Assembly (NCBI GenBank): GCA_002238415.1
Contig: MPMI01000005.1
Location: 90,521 to 154,520 of the forward strand
DNA length: 64,000 nucleotides
DNA from: Desulfurellaceae bacterium bin18
Lineage (GTDB): Bacteria; Desulfobacterota; Binatia; Bin18
Direction: 5' to 3'
Below are positions 34,109 through 42,839 of the stretch, one piece after another. How positions within the stretch are numbered: the first letter of the stretch is position 1; every line of letters begins with the position of its first letter. Below the pieces are notes generated by a model that ran no database searches, was not told the origin of the DNA, and saw only the letters and a program-made list of their open reading frames with translations. The translations under genes and the position numbers were made by a program.

Positions 34109-36121
34109 CTAGCGTCCAATCGTGTCTGACAGCTTCATCTTTTTCTGGACGGCAGTAAGATAGCCGCCACCGCCTAGCGGTGTGGGAACCTCAAGCTCCT
34201 GGACGACTTCTGCCTGAGCCGTGTTGATGACCGAGATCAGGCCGTCTCCACCGTGCGTGACAAATCCCCACTGCCCGTCTGGAGTCAGTGCCGGGAGTCG
34301 CAACTGCTGTCCCTCCGCAAATGGCGGCAGGTCTGGATCAAGCGGCTCCTGTAAGGCCGGAAGCGCAATCGTGGTCATGATCTGCGTGAATGTCGGAGAC
34401 TGGGGGTCGGCATCAAGCAGGAATGCGCGATCGCCCTGCGGGCCTTGCAGAATGTAGAGCGCCACGGTTCTGGAGAGGGCAAAGCGGTGCAACAATCCCG
34501 GACCAAGGGCGACTCGGGTGACCGCTCCAGTTTCGAGGTTGCCGACATACGCATCGTTTGACCATTTGGTCCAATCGGTCGGATCCGCAGAATCATCTCG
34601 AATAAAGGAAAAAACCGTCCGTTGGTCATCGGCAAGGCGCACATACAACGCGCGCCCTCCACTGCGCTCAGCAGTGCCATAGGGCAGGGTAATACCAGGC
34701 GTCAGATCTCCGCCCTCGATGTCTGAGCACTCAATGCCCATGTCCGTCGCTGAGCAATATACTTTCAGCTTATGGCTGATTACATCACCCTGAGGCCGGG
34801 AACCTAATTCAACATCGCTGAGGAATGCCTCTTCGTTACTGATGAGGCGACTGAGACGAAAGGCTTCATGAATGCCTTCTTCATGATGTTCCTCTTCGTC
34901 CTCGTGTTCGCCTTCGTGTTCGTCCTCATGCTCGCCTTCGTGTTCGTCCTCATGCTCGCCTTCGTGTTCGTCCTCATGCTCGCCTTCATGCTCGTCGTGT
35001 TCGTCCTCACCCTCGTGGTCGTGGTCTTCTTCGCCCTCGTGGTCTTCTTCGCCCTCGTGGTCGTCCTCGCCCTCGTGGTCGTCCTCGCCCTCGTGATCTT
35101 CTTCACCCTCGTGGTCGTGGTCGTCCTCGCCCTCGTGGTCGTCCTCGCCCTCGTGGTCGCCCGCTTCATCATGACCCGGCGCGCTTTCCGCAAAAGCCAA
35201 CTCGCTTCCGAGGCGTTGTAAAAGCATGTCGGGGCTTCGGGCGATCGCTATACCGGGCACTTCACTCTCAATAGGGTTCGTTGCAATGGTGCTATAGGAC
35301 GAGGAAGTCCACCAGCGTAAATCGACCACGGAGACAGACCCCCCACCTGTGCCGTGGTCGTCCTCATGAGCATGCTCATCCTCGTCGTGGCCGTCGTGGT
35401 CGTCCTCGTGGCCATGCTCATCCTCGTCTTCTCCTTCGTCATGGTCGTCCTCATGGCCATGCTCATCCTCGTCATGGCCGTCGTGGTCGTCCTCGTCGTG
35501 CCCATCCTCATGGCCATGCTCGTCCATGCCATGGTCGTCATACGCACTCTCGTCATGGTCTCCGTGGTCCTCGTGGTCGCTGTCCTCAGTGTGTACTGTA
35601 CCGGAAGCAACCGCGGCAAATTCCATTTTTGGATGCACGGCTATTTGGCCGACTCCGCCTGCCCAGTTTACGACTGCGCGGCCAATGATGGCCGGTTCCC
35701 CTCTGAGATTCATCTTGAGCATGATCATCTCACCGCTCGGACCGGCTTCGCTGTGGGTGTCAGTGTGACCGTGCTCGTCCTCACCCTCGTGCTCGTCCTC
35801 ACCCTCGTGCTCGTCCTGATGACCGTGCTCGTCCTCACCCTCGTGCTCGTCGGGCGGGGCGGCCTCTTCATTGATAAAAATGAGCCGTTCTCCTTTGAGG
35901 GGAAGAAAGCCCGCCTGCGGAGCCATCCGCACGTTATCGAACTCCGCCTGTAAGGTGAGTGATGGGAGTTCATAGACGTAGAGCTTCTCCGCTGCCGGGT
36001 CAGCGACGATGAGCTGTCCATCGTTTTGGGCAAGAGCCGGGAGCGTCCAGGCGAACAGTAAGAGGAAAGCGATACTCCAGCGAATGATGAAGTCTCGTAG
36101 GAATATACTTCTGTAGCGCAT
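34109..36121 (-). CDS. Periplasmic His/Asp/Glu-rich beta-propeller, AztD-like zinc-binding protein
   Basis: A 670-residue exported protein. Signal peptide residues 1-31 (WSIAFLLLFAWTLPALA). A propeller-like fold is suggested by repeated strands such as LIVADPAAEKLYVYELPS, VSVVDLRW, LTPDGQWGFVTHGGDGLISV. Three low-complexity insertions are packed with His, Asp and Glu (about residues 85-120, 175-262, 315-425; DHEGEDDHEGEDDH-type repeats), giving over a hundred potential zinc ligands. AztD is a periplasmic propeller chaperone that passes zinc to AztC; assignment here is inference. AAGGAAATAA precedes the ATG, and a Zur-like box lies 79 bases upstream. Confidence 0.7.
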   Translation of the reverse strand: MRYRSIFLRDFIIRWSIAFLLLFAWTLPALAQNDGQLIVADPAAEKLYVYELPSLTLQAEFDNVRMAPQAGFLPLKGERLIFINEEAAPPDEHEGEDEHGHQDEHEGEDEHEGEDEHGHTDTHSEAGPSGEMIMLKMNLRGEPAIIGRAVVNWAGGVGQIAVHPKMEFAAVASGTVHTEDSDHEDHGDHDESAYDDHGMDEHGHEDGHDEDDHDGHDEDEHGHEDDHDEGEDEDEHGHEDDHDGHDEDEHAHEDDHGTGGGSVSVVDLRWWTSSSYSTIATNPIESEVPGIAIARSPDMLLQRLGSELAFAESAPGHDEAGDHEGEDDHEGEDDHDHEGEEDHEGEDDHEGEDDHEGEEDHEGEEDHDHEGEDEHDEHEGEHEDEHEGEHEDEHEGEHEDEHEGEHEDEEEHHEEGIHEAFRLSRLISNEEAFLSDVELGSRPQGDVISHKLKVYCSATDMGIECSDIEGGDLTPGITLPYGTAERSGGRALYVRLADDQRTVFSFIRDDSADPTDWTKWSNDAYVGNLETGAVTRVALGPGLLHRFALSRTVALYILQGPQGDRAFLLDADPQSPTFTQIMTTIALPALQEPLDPDLPPFAEGQQLRLPALTPDGQWGFVTHGGDGLISVINTAQAEVVQELEVPTPLGGGGYLTAVQKKMKLSDTIGR

Positions 36122-36199
36122 GATTCTTATTTCCTTCTTCTCACAGGAGAGTCTTTCTCTCTTGATGAACGAGAGTCTAATATCAAGGGTTTAGTGTAT

Positions 36200-36216
36200 T
36201 TGCAATTGGGTTGTAA
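36200..36216. promoter_or_regulatory. Zur-like operator copy 3 (TTGCAA-TTGGG-TTGTAA)
   Basis: Arms identical to copy 2, again preceded by GTAT and followed by AAAA. It sits 79 bases before the His-rich propeller gene, placing that gene in the presumed Zur regulon. Confidence 0.7.
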
Positions 36217-36333
36217 AAATATCGTCGTCCATTAATCCGGACGGGCAAGGAGCCAGGATTACGGGATGGCTCAAGCTGGTATGTATAGGACTGTCCGGTG
36301 TTCTTCCGGGCGGAGCGGACCGGTAATAATGAT

Positions 36334-36430
36334 CTATAGGCCGTACCGGTCGCGAAGAATGGTCGCGGCCTGTGTGATGGCTGTCAGCTTTTGTTCGGCA
36401 AGCGTGGCTGACGCGATGGGATTATCGGCA
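36334..36430 (-). repeat. 97-bp direct repeat: copy of the methionine synthase gene 3' end
   Basis: Identical to 43372-43468 in all 97 bases, same orientation. It begins exactly at the stop codon of the gene at 43372-44958 and covers its last 31 codons and part of one more. Past 36430 the match stops abruptly. The two copies bracket a 7.0-kb segment. Confidence 0.95.
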
Positions 36431-36600
36431 CCGTACCACTCACCTCGTGCGATCAAAAGCACCATTTTGAACCGTTGCGCGGCCTAAGCCTGCTCCGTAA
36501 TCTGAATCTGAACTGGCCGCACCGAGAATAACAAGGAGCGGCGAGACCGTAGGGGAGGGTTCTGCTGTTGTTGAATTTTACAGACTGCTGAAGACTATAA

Positions 36601-36634
36601 AGGAAGACGGCCGCCGTACAGCAGCCGTCTTCCT
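36601..36634 (-). terminator. Terminator of the GGGE-repeat protein gene
   Basis: Perfect 11-bp arms AGGAAGACGGC and GCCGTCTTCCT with a 12-base loop, 25 bases after the stop of the leftward gene. On that strand it is followed by TTTATAG. Confidence 0.7.
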
Positions 36635-36658
36635 GCGCTTTCATACCGGGGGGATTGT

Positions 36659-38245
36659 CTACGGGCAGGGTGAAGCTTCCGGATGAAGCGCGTACGTCTC
36701 CGGTTCGTGGCCTTCAATGGTCATGACAACATTGAGGGTTTCGCCTGGATCGAGATTCTCGGGAATAGTCGGCCCCATCTCGACAACTCGGGTACCGACA
36801 CCCAAGTGGACCTCGGTACGAGAGCGACAGATGAGGGTGTTCGTTCGATTTTCGACGGAGCCGCGAAATGAGCTGTTTGACGCATCGAACGCAAACATGA
36901 AGTGCTGGTTTTGAAAGACTCCTGAGAAGGGAGTGGAGATAAGAGTAGGAGGGCTTGCCTCATTGGAGCCTTCACCGCCACCTTCACCGCCCGAGCCATG
37001 CTCACCGCCACCTTCACCGCCCGAGCCATGCTCACCGCCACCTTCACCGCCACCTTCACCGCCACCTTCACCGCCACCTTCACCGCCACCTTCACCGCCA
37101 CCTTCACCGCCACCTTCATGGCTTCCCTCAGAACTCTCGCCGCCGCCTGCGGTCCCTGACGGTGCACGGCTGCAATGAAAGGTCTCAATCTCAACCGTCC
37201 AATCATCAAAAGTCGTCCCAGGCACCGGAAACTCAAAATTCCGCCGTCCACCTGGGATCAAGCCGCTGATTCGCAACGGACGACCAGACTGGGTCGTATT
37301 GACCGTCCGGTCATCATCAAGCGTGACAGCGACTTGCACATCGCATACTGCTTGTGGCGCTTCGTTGCGGACACGTCCGATGAAGGTTTCAGTCACTTCA
37401 TCAAAGGTCACAGCAATTTCCGTGTCAATGAAGAGACCGGCAAAGGTCTCATTGTACTTTAGCAGCGGCGACTCTGACAGCCCACGGCTGACCCCGCTGC
37501 TGACGAATGGACCGCTCTGCTCTTGGCTGTCGCTCAGCCCATTGAAATCCAGGTCGTCATCCGGAAAACCATCCCGGTTGAGGTCATTATCAGCGAATCC
37601 GTCGGCATTCAGATCATCATCACGGACGCCGTCATCGTCCGCGTCGGCGACAAAGGAGATCATGCTGAACTGATTTGAGCTAATATCAAAGAGAAGCGGA
37701 GTAGTGATGGATTGCCCGTTGATGTCTGCATTCTCGATCAGCACAGCATTCTTATCCTGAACGATGCGGGCAGTGGCATTCGAGAGATCGAGAGTGACGC
37801 TGGAGGGTCTCTCTTCCCCTGGTGCGTTCGAGATGAGTACCATAAACATTTGGCTGGCAGTTTCTCCACTCTCGTCTATTGCCGTGACGCTGAATTCATG
37901 CCAGCCATTGGTGAACATTCGGGTATTCAGGGCTGCTGAAAATCCCGAGGTAGCCGCCTCAGGCGCGCCTGGGAACGCGGCGGCAACATCGAGCCGCTCA
38001 CCACCGTACCCCAGTTCCATTGGTGTTTCTCCGTCAACCGAGACCTCCACACGTGCAATCGATGCGGTTGTGCCGAGTGCCCAGCCGTAAACGGCTATGA
38101 CTCCAGACAGGACTTGGTAGTTGATTTGGTGGTCTCTCGGATTATCGACAAAGAGTTGAGGCGGTGCCGCAAATGTTGGGGAAAAAAGAGCGAAGCTCAG
38201 CAGTGCTCCCAGAATCAGCCGAAAGGTATATCGCAAAAAAAACAT
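36659..38245 (-). CDS. Exported protein with Ca-binding-like Asp repeats and (GGGE)n tract
   Basis: A 528-residue secreted or surface protein. Signal peptide 1-26 (FRLILGALLSFALFSPTFA). Residues ~30-140 look like an Ig-like module (RVEVSVDGETPMELGYGG, NGWHEFSVTAID). Residues ~200-242 are DADDDGVRDDD, DLNADGFADN, DLNRDGFPDD, resembling EF-hand/thrombospondin-3 calcium loops. Residues ~372-425 are GGGE repeats interrupted by GEHGSG, coded by a 12-base DNA repeat. TAAGGAGG precedes the ATG. A sigma-54 promoter lies 31-47 bases upstream, so the adjacent regulator likely activates it. Function unknown; adhesion or matrix role possible. Confidence 0.65.
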   Translation of the reverse strand: MFFLRYTFRLILGALLSFALFSPTFAAPPQLFVDNPRDHQINYQVLSGVIAVYGWALGTTASIARVEVSVDGETPMELGYGGERLDVAAAFPGAPEAATSGFSAALNTRMFTNGWHEFSVTAIDESGETASQMFMVLISNAPGEERPSSVTLDLSNATARIVQDKNAVLIENADINGQSITTPLLFDISSNQFSMISFVADADDDGVRDDDLNADGFADNDLNRDGFPDDDLDFNGLSDSQEQSGPFVSSGVSRGLSESPLLKYNETFAGLFIDTEIAVTFDEVTETFIGRVRNEAPQAVCDVQVAVTLDDDRTVNTTQSGRPLRISGLIPGGRRNFEFPVPGTTFDDWTVEIETFHCSRAPSGTAGGGESSEGSHEGGGEGGGEGGGEGGGEGGGEGGGEGGGEHGSGGEGGGEHGSGGEGGGEGSNEASPPTLISTPFSGVFQNQHFMFAFDASNSSFRGSVENRTNTLICRSRTEVHLGVGTRVVEMGPTIPENLDPGETLNVVMTIEGHEPETYALHPEASPCP

Positions 38246-38275
38246 AATGTAGTACCTCCTTAGCTCGACTATCTG

Positions 38276-38292
38276 AGCAAGGGATATGCCAG
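38276..38292 (-). promoter_or_regulatory. Sigma-54 (-24/-12) promoter
   Basis: On the minus strand CTGGCATATCCCTTGCT, with GG and GC exactly 12 bases apart as RpoN requires (consensus TGGCACG-N4-TTGC). It lies just upstream of the GGGE-repeat protein and beside a gene for a sigma-54 activator. Confidence 0.8.
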
Positions 38293-38374
38293 CACGAGGC
38301 ACCCGAATTTTACCGAATTCTGCTGACATCAAGACGCACAGGAGGGGGGTTCCTACAATTTGTGCAGACTTTTT

Positions 38375-38393
38375 TTGCGGGGAGACCCTGCAA
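38375..38393. promoter_or_regulatory. Candidate activator-binding palindrome
   Basis: TTGCGGGGAGACCCTGCAA is an imperfect 19-base palindrome 83-101 bases upstream of the -24/-12 promoter at 38276-38292, a fitting distance for an upstream activator site. It may instead terminate the regulator message. Confidence 0.4.
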
Positions 38394-38422
38394 CCGATGG
38401 GCGCTTTCAAAGAAAGGCGTCC

Positions 38423-39785
38423 TCACAACCCATACTTCTTCACTTTATACCAGAGCGACCGCTCACTGATCTCCAGCCGATGAGCAGCCTGGGCTTTGTT
38501 GCCCTGTGTTTGGGCAAGGGCCTCGGCGATAAGCTCTCGCTCAAGATGCTCCACTGCCGTATGCAGGGATACGGATCGTGTCTGAGGGGTAGCTCCGCGT
38601 GGAGGAGAAGCATCTGGGGACGAGAGAATCTCTTGTGGGAGATGATGTACATCAATGGCTTGCTCTCGGCACAGGACGACAGCACGTTCGAGAACATTTT
38701 CCAACTCACGGATGTTTCCGGGCCACGGATAACCTTGCAAACTCTTCAACGCTCGCTCTGTTGTCGTGAGCCCACTTTTGCCGAGTTTCGCCCCATGCTG
38801 TTCGAGAAAATGGCTGGCCAGCACGGGAAGATCTTCACCGTTGCCGGAGTGGCGGCATGGCAACGGTAAAGACATTGATCCGATAAAAAAGATCCTCACG
38901 GAGTATTCCGTCTTGTACGGCCTGCTGCGGGTTGCGGTTCGTTGCCACAACAATACGAATATCCACCGGGACACGTCGATTACTCCCGAGGCGTTCGATC
39001 TCTCGTTCCTGCAATACACGCAAGAGCTTGGCCTGCATTGACACCGGCATTTCCGTAATCTCATCAAGAAAGATCGTTCCTCCATTAGCAAGCTCGAATT
39101 TCCCCATCCGGTCGCCGGAAGCTCCGGTAAATGCTCCACGGGCATGCCCAAAGAGTTCACTCTCCAGGATGTCTACTGGTACTGCCGCACAATTCAGGGG
39201 AACAAACAGGGCATCTTTCCGCGGTGAGGCGCGGTGAATCGCCCGTGCCGCGAGTTCTTTTCCCGTGCCCGTTTCACCAGTAATGAGAACGCTGGTATTA
39301 CTTGGGGCCACCTGCTGGATAAGCTTATACACCTGTTGCATGGCAGGGCCATGTCCAACAAACTCGCCCCAGCCTTTCTCAATCTCTTCTCGAAGAAACG
39401 TGTTTTCGCGACGAGTCCGCTCCGCAGTCAGCGCACGGGTGATAATCCGCTCAACAGCATCGACATCAAACGGCCTGAGGATGTAATCATAGGCGCCTTT
39501 CTTCATCGCCTCGACCGCACTGTCAACCGTGCCATAGGCGGTCAGGAGAATCACCGGTATCTCGGCATCGAGCACACGGATAGCATCGAGCAACTCAACA
39601 CCATTCATTTCCGGCATGCGTAAGTCCGTTAAGACCAAATCAAAGACTTCCGTTTGGACACAATGGAGTGCTTCTCGCCCATTGGCCGCGGAACGGGTTT
39701 CATAGCCCATCTTAGACAGCATGATTTCAAGTACGCGCCGCATACTGGCTTCATCATCGACAACGAGGACACGCTGTTGGCTCAC
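38423..39785 (-). pseudogene. Sigma-54-dependent NtrC-family response regulator, frameshifted
   Basis: Receiver domain MSQQRVLVVDDEASMRRVLE with phospho-acceptor Asp54 (LTDLRMPE), AAA+ domain with Walker A TGETGTGKE and the sigma-54 contact GAFTGA, and a Fis-type HTH ending ERSLWYKVKKYGL. The frame breaks after AMPPLRQR (38838). The continuation EDLPVLASHFLEQHG lies in another frame, equivalent to a loss of two bases (restoring RREDLP) or gain of one. The part after the break is well conserved. Start is GTG 39785, overlapping the kinase stop as GTGA. Either recently inactivated or a sequence error; targets remain neat, favouring error. Confidence 0.85.
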
Positions 39786-41593
39786 GAGGGAGTGCTCCTC
39801 TCTTCCATATTCCGTGGAAACTGTAGGACGAAGCAGGCGCCCTGACCGTCATTGCCCCGCAGGGTGATATGCCCGTGGTGTACGCGGACAATCTGTTGGA
39901 CGACAGTGAGTCCCAAACCGATACCATTCTCTCGGGTAGTGAAGAATGGCTCAAAGATATGCTCCCGGTGCTCATCTGGAACGCCCGGGCCGTTATCCCT
40001 CACCTCGACCGACACATGGGTATCGTCCATATGGGTCCGGAGGATGACCTCGCCTCCGGTGTGGATGGACTGGAAGGCGTTAATCACCAAGTTCAGAAAC
40101 ACTTGTATCATTTGCTCTTCGTCGCACAAGATTGCTGCCGTGCTCTCTTGAAATTCTGCCACAAGGCGGACGTCCTTGCGTGCCGCCTGTGGGGTCAGCA
40201 TCGCGGTCGTTTGTTGCAGGATCGTATGTACGTCCTGCAAAACAAATGCCGGGGGCTGCGGTCGGGCGAAACTGAGCAGGGAGGAAACAAGCTGATTCAG
40301 CCGATCTGTCTCGCTGAGAACGAAGTCCGTCATTTCCCGCCCCTCGTCACTCAACCCCTGCTCGCGCTGAAGAATCTGGGCAGACGAACGGAGGATACCA
40401 AGCGGAGTGCGGATTTCATGCGTCATAGCGGCTGCCATCTCTCCAGCTACCGCTAATTTTGCCGCTCTCACAAGCTGATCGCGCGATTCGTCGAGATCAT
40501 GAATCAGGCGCGTATACGCCTGGGTTAATTCCTGTACCTCTTGCGGTCCGGTTGAGGGAGGGGGGTCTGCCGAGCCGTCCCGCATGAACCGTCGAGTAAA
40601 CTCCGTCAGGGCAACAACCGGGCGGGCGGTCCGAGCGGCAATGAGTAAAGACACGCCAGCGGCAATGGCCCCAGTTGTCGCCAGGAGCACGAGAAAGACT
40701 TGTCCCATTTGCCATATGGGGCGATAGGCAACAGTGGTCGGTTGCAAGACGAGGAGCGACCAGCCGAATCCGGCAAAATTCCGAATTCCACGGGAGCGAA
40801 CAAATCCGACCAGAAAGGAGGTCCGCTCCGTCCCTGCGATCTCGGTCAAGTAAGCACCGCTGCGCTGCTCTATAGCCGAAGAGGGGAATTGCCATGGGAA
40901 GGAAGGACTGTTCGCCATGAGAGCGCTTTGGCGGAAGAGGGACGAGGCGGCAATGAGTTGTCCTTCTCCATCTAGAAGAATGGCTGCCCGGCCCGAACTT
41001 CCCTCTGTTTCCTGCAACTCGACCTGCTCCAAGATATTCAAGACCGCAGACCAGTCAAACAGGGCGTGGAGGGTCCCTAACTGTTCCCCGCCGCTCAAGC
41101 TGTCGCGCAGAGGAACCCGAAGCCTGAGGGCAAGATTCTCGAATGGAGGGGTAAAGGTAAAAGGCTCAACCGTGATGTGTCCATCCGAAATGGGAACGCG
41201 GAGCCAAGTTGGCTGGGATGTGATGAGACGGCCTATGAGATGCGGATCGCTGGCGGCGATGACTTCGCTCTGAGGCGTCGTACAAAAAAGATGAGAATAG
41301 ACTCCGTAGCCGGATTTGAAGTCACTCAGTAAATCGGAGATGCGCTTGTCTAAATCTCGGATTCTAATCTCTTGCATGACGTCGAGTTGGCGCCAGGTCC
41401 GCATATTCTCAAAACGCTCAAACAGCATGCGGTCAATCTGCTCAATCAGAGAGACGGATTGGGCTTCGAGGTTGCGCGCTATTTCCGCACTCAAGGCTGA
41501 TCGGACCTGAGAAAAGGCGAGAAAAGTTAGGCCTAAGGCGGGGAGAAGGCTCAGACTGATAAAAGCAATAATCAGAATACGACGGATACTCAT
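39782..41593 (-). CDS. Membrane sensor histidine kinase of the sigma-54 module
   Basis: A 603-residue kinase: TM1 ~7-27 (ILIIAFISLSLLPALGLTFL), a ~270-residue periplasmic sensor of double-Cache type, TM2 ~300-325, HAMP linker, HisKA with MTHEIRTPLG (phospho-His near residue 391) and HATPase boxes VFLNLVINAFQ, VRDNGPGVPDE, FFTTRENGIGLGLTVV. It phosphorylates the NtrC-type regulator encoded next with a 4-base overlap. The ligand is unknown; the adjacent divergent porin and small binding protein may supply or bind it. Confidence 0.9.
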   Translation of the reverse strand: MSIRRILIIAFISLSLLPALGLTFLAFSQVRSALSAEIARNLEAQSVSLIEQIDRMLFERFENMRTWRQLDVMQEIRIRDLDKRISDLLSDFKSGYGVYSHLFCTTPQSEVIAASDPHLIGRLITSQPTWLRVPISDGHITVEPFTFTPPFENLALRLRVPLRDSLSGGEQLGTLHALFDWSAVLNILEQVELQETEGSSGRAAILLDGEGQLIAASSLFRQSALMANSPSFPWQFPSSAIEQRSGAYLTEIAGTERTSFLVGFVRSRGIRNFAGFGWSLLVLQPTTVAYRPIWQMGQVFLVLLATTGAIAAGVSLLIAARTARPVVALTEFTRRFMRDGSADPPPSTGPQEVQELTQAYTRLIHDLDESRDQLVRAAKLAVAGEMAAAMTHEIRTPLGILRSSAQILQREQGLSDEGREMTDFVLSETDRLNQLVSSLLSFARPQPPAFVLQDVHTILQQTTAMLTPQAARKDVRLVAEFQESTAAILCDEEQMIQVFLNLVINAFQSIHTGGEVILRTHMDDTHVSVEVRDNGPGVPDEHREHIFEPFFTTRENGIGLGLTVVQQIVRVHHGHITLRGNDGQGACFVLQFPRNMEERSTPS

Positions 41594-41603
41594 GGGCCGA
41601 GAA

Positions 41604-41618
41604 TGGTATATCTCTTGC
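41604..41618 (+). promoter_or_regulatory. Sigma-54 (-24/-12) promoter
   Basis: TGGTATATCTCTTGC with GG and GC 12 bases apart. Transcription should start near 41630, so the ATG at 41603 inside the promoter is excluded and start codons at 41633 or 41660 remain. It faces away from the kinase gene and drives the porin-like gene. Confidence 0.75.
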
Positions 41619-41632
41619 AGGGCGTTTGTTCT

Positions 41633-42817
41633 ATGCTGCGCCGTGCTGTGAGTGCTCTAATGGGACGCAGAGGGGCTGTTGCTGCTCTTCTGTTCTGTTG
41701 TGCTGTGGTTGCTGTCCAGGGCGGATGTCGAGTACCATCCGTCCATTCTTCCAGTCTTACCCCGTCCGCCCGATATACGCTGGGCCGTGGCCTGACCGTC
41801 GGCAATACTGGGCTGACCATTGGTGGGTATGCCAACCTACAGTATGAAGACGTACGCGATAAAGCGCGACGTTTCTCGGTCGACACACTGAGTACACAGC
41901 TCTCGTGGGATTTTTTGAGTCGGGCGCAATTCTTCGCGGAAATTGAACTCGAAGACATCTTGATTGCCCAGGATGAGCGTCGTCTCCGTTCGCGCACGGA
42001 TCCGCTTGAAATCGAGCGATTATATCTTGATCTGTTCGCTTCTGATGCTCTAGTCGGACGAGTCGGCAAATTCTTGACGCCGGTGGGGCGCTGGAATGAA
42101 ATCCATGCTGCCCCTTTGGTGTGGACAACATCACGACCAAGTATAACCTCCCAGACTTTTTCAGAGAATACAACTGGCGGGATGCTACATGGGGGAGTGA
42201 CCCCGTTTGGATATGATCTTGAGTATGCTGCTTATGCCGCGTTTCCCGAAGACTTGGACCCGGACAGGGAAGAAGGGGCGTTAGCATTCGAGGAGACGGT
42301 CGGCTTTCGGCTGCGTTCCCAGCTTGGAAATTTTCGGTTTGGGATGTCATACGCCAATTTTTTGAAGGAGCGGGAGTTTCATCATGAGTCTGGATGCGAA
42401 GAAGGGAGAGGGGAAGATGAGAGTTGTCCAGAGGAAATCGCGTTTGAATCCCGCGAAAATCTGCTTGGCCTGCATTTCTTCTGGTCCCGAAACCGATACG
42501 AGCTGAGCAGCGAGTTCGTCTACAGCTTTGGGAGTAAGGGGCTCGATAACAAAGAGTGGGGGCTATTCATCCAAGGCGTCCTTCCACTCGGAGAAACACG
42601 CTTGGCAGGCGGCCCATTGACCCGTCATGTGTACGGCATTGGCCGCTATGAATATTTCGACCCGAGCGGGACAGTACCAGGTGCCCATCTGTGGACATTC
42701 GGACTGGCCTATCGGCCTATCTCTGCACTGGTTCTCAAAGCGGAATACAGCGCTGCTCATAACAACATCGCCGATGTCCCGGAAGGATTCGCGGCTTCCG
42801 TAGCGATTCTCTTTTAA
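41633..42817 (+). CDS. Porin-like outer-membrane protein
   Basis: A ~394-residue exported protein. N-terminal hydrophobic stretch GAVAALLFCCAVVAVQGGC ends in a lipobox-like Cys. The body alternates aromatic beta strands, for example LTIGGYANLQYEDVRDKARR, LVGRVGKFLTPVGRWNEIHA and LWTFGLAYRPISALVLKAEY, and ends in ASVAILF with terminal Phe, typical of outer-membrane barrels. The GRVGKFLTPVG motif recurs in OprO/OprP-like and related porins. Start could be 41660, better spaced from the sigma-54 promoter. Probably a target of the adjacent two-component system, co-transcribed with the next gene. Confidence 0.75.
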   Translation: MLRRAVSALMGRRGAVAALLFCCAVVAVQGGCRVPSVHSSSLTPSARYTLGRGLTVGNTGLTIGGYANLQYEDVRDKARRFSVDTLSTQLSWDFLSRAQFFAEIELEDILIAQDERRLRSRTDPLEIERLYLDLFASDALVGRVGKFLTPVGRWNEIHAAPLVWTTSRPSITSQTFSENTTGGMLHGGVTPFGYDLEYAAYAAFPEDLDPDREEGALAFEETVGFRLRSQLGNFRFGMSYANFLKEREFHHESGCEEGRGEDESCPEEIAFESRENLLGLHFFWSRNRYELSSEFVYSFGSKGLDNKEWGLFIQGVLPLGETRLAGGPLTRHVYGIGRYEYFDPSGTVPGAHLWTFGLAYRPISALVLKAEYSAAHNNIADVPEGFAASVAILF

Positions 42818-42839
42818 CATCTCAGGAAAATTCCCCGTC

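Larger units (their letters stand above)
36122..36658. other. Intergenic region at left edge of the sigma-54 module
   Basis: 537 bases with no credible intact gene. It contains Zur-like operator copy 3 (36200-36216), the 97-base copy of the methionine synthase gene 3' end (36334-36430), and the terminator of the following leftward gene (36601-36634). The sequence from 36431 to 36600 shows nothing I recognise. Confidence 0.6.

Noticed and set aside
34868..35953. Plus-strand hydrophobic frames rich in Leu, Val and Phe, looking like membrane proteins
   Set aside because: They are the antisense of the His/Glu/Asp repeat tracts of the propeller gene; the apparent membrane helices are an artefact of the repeat.
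36266..36487. Small plus-strand gene of 73 codons
   Set aside because: It is a frame through the 97-bp repeat, which is the antisense of the methionine synthase 3' end; a similar false frame occurs at 43397.
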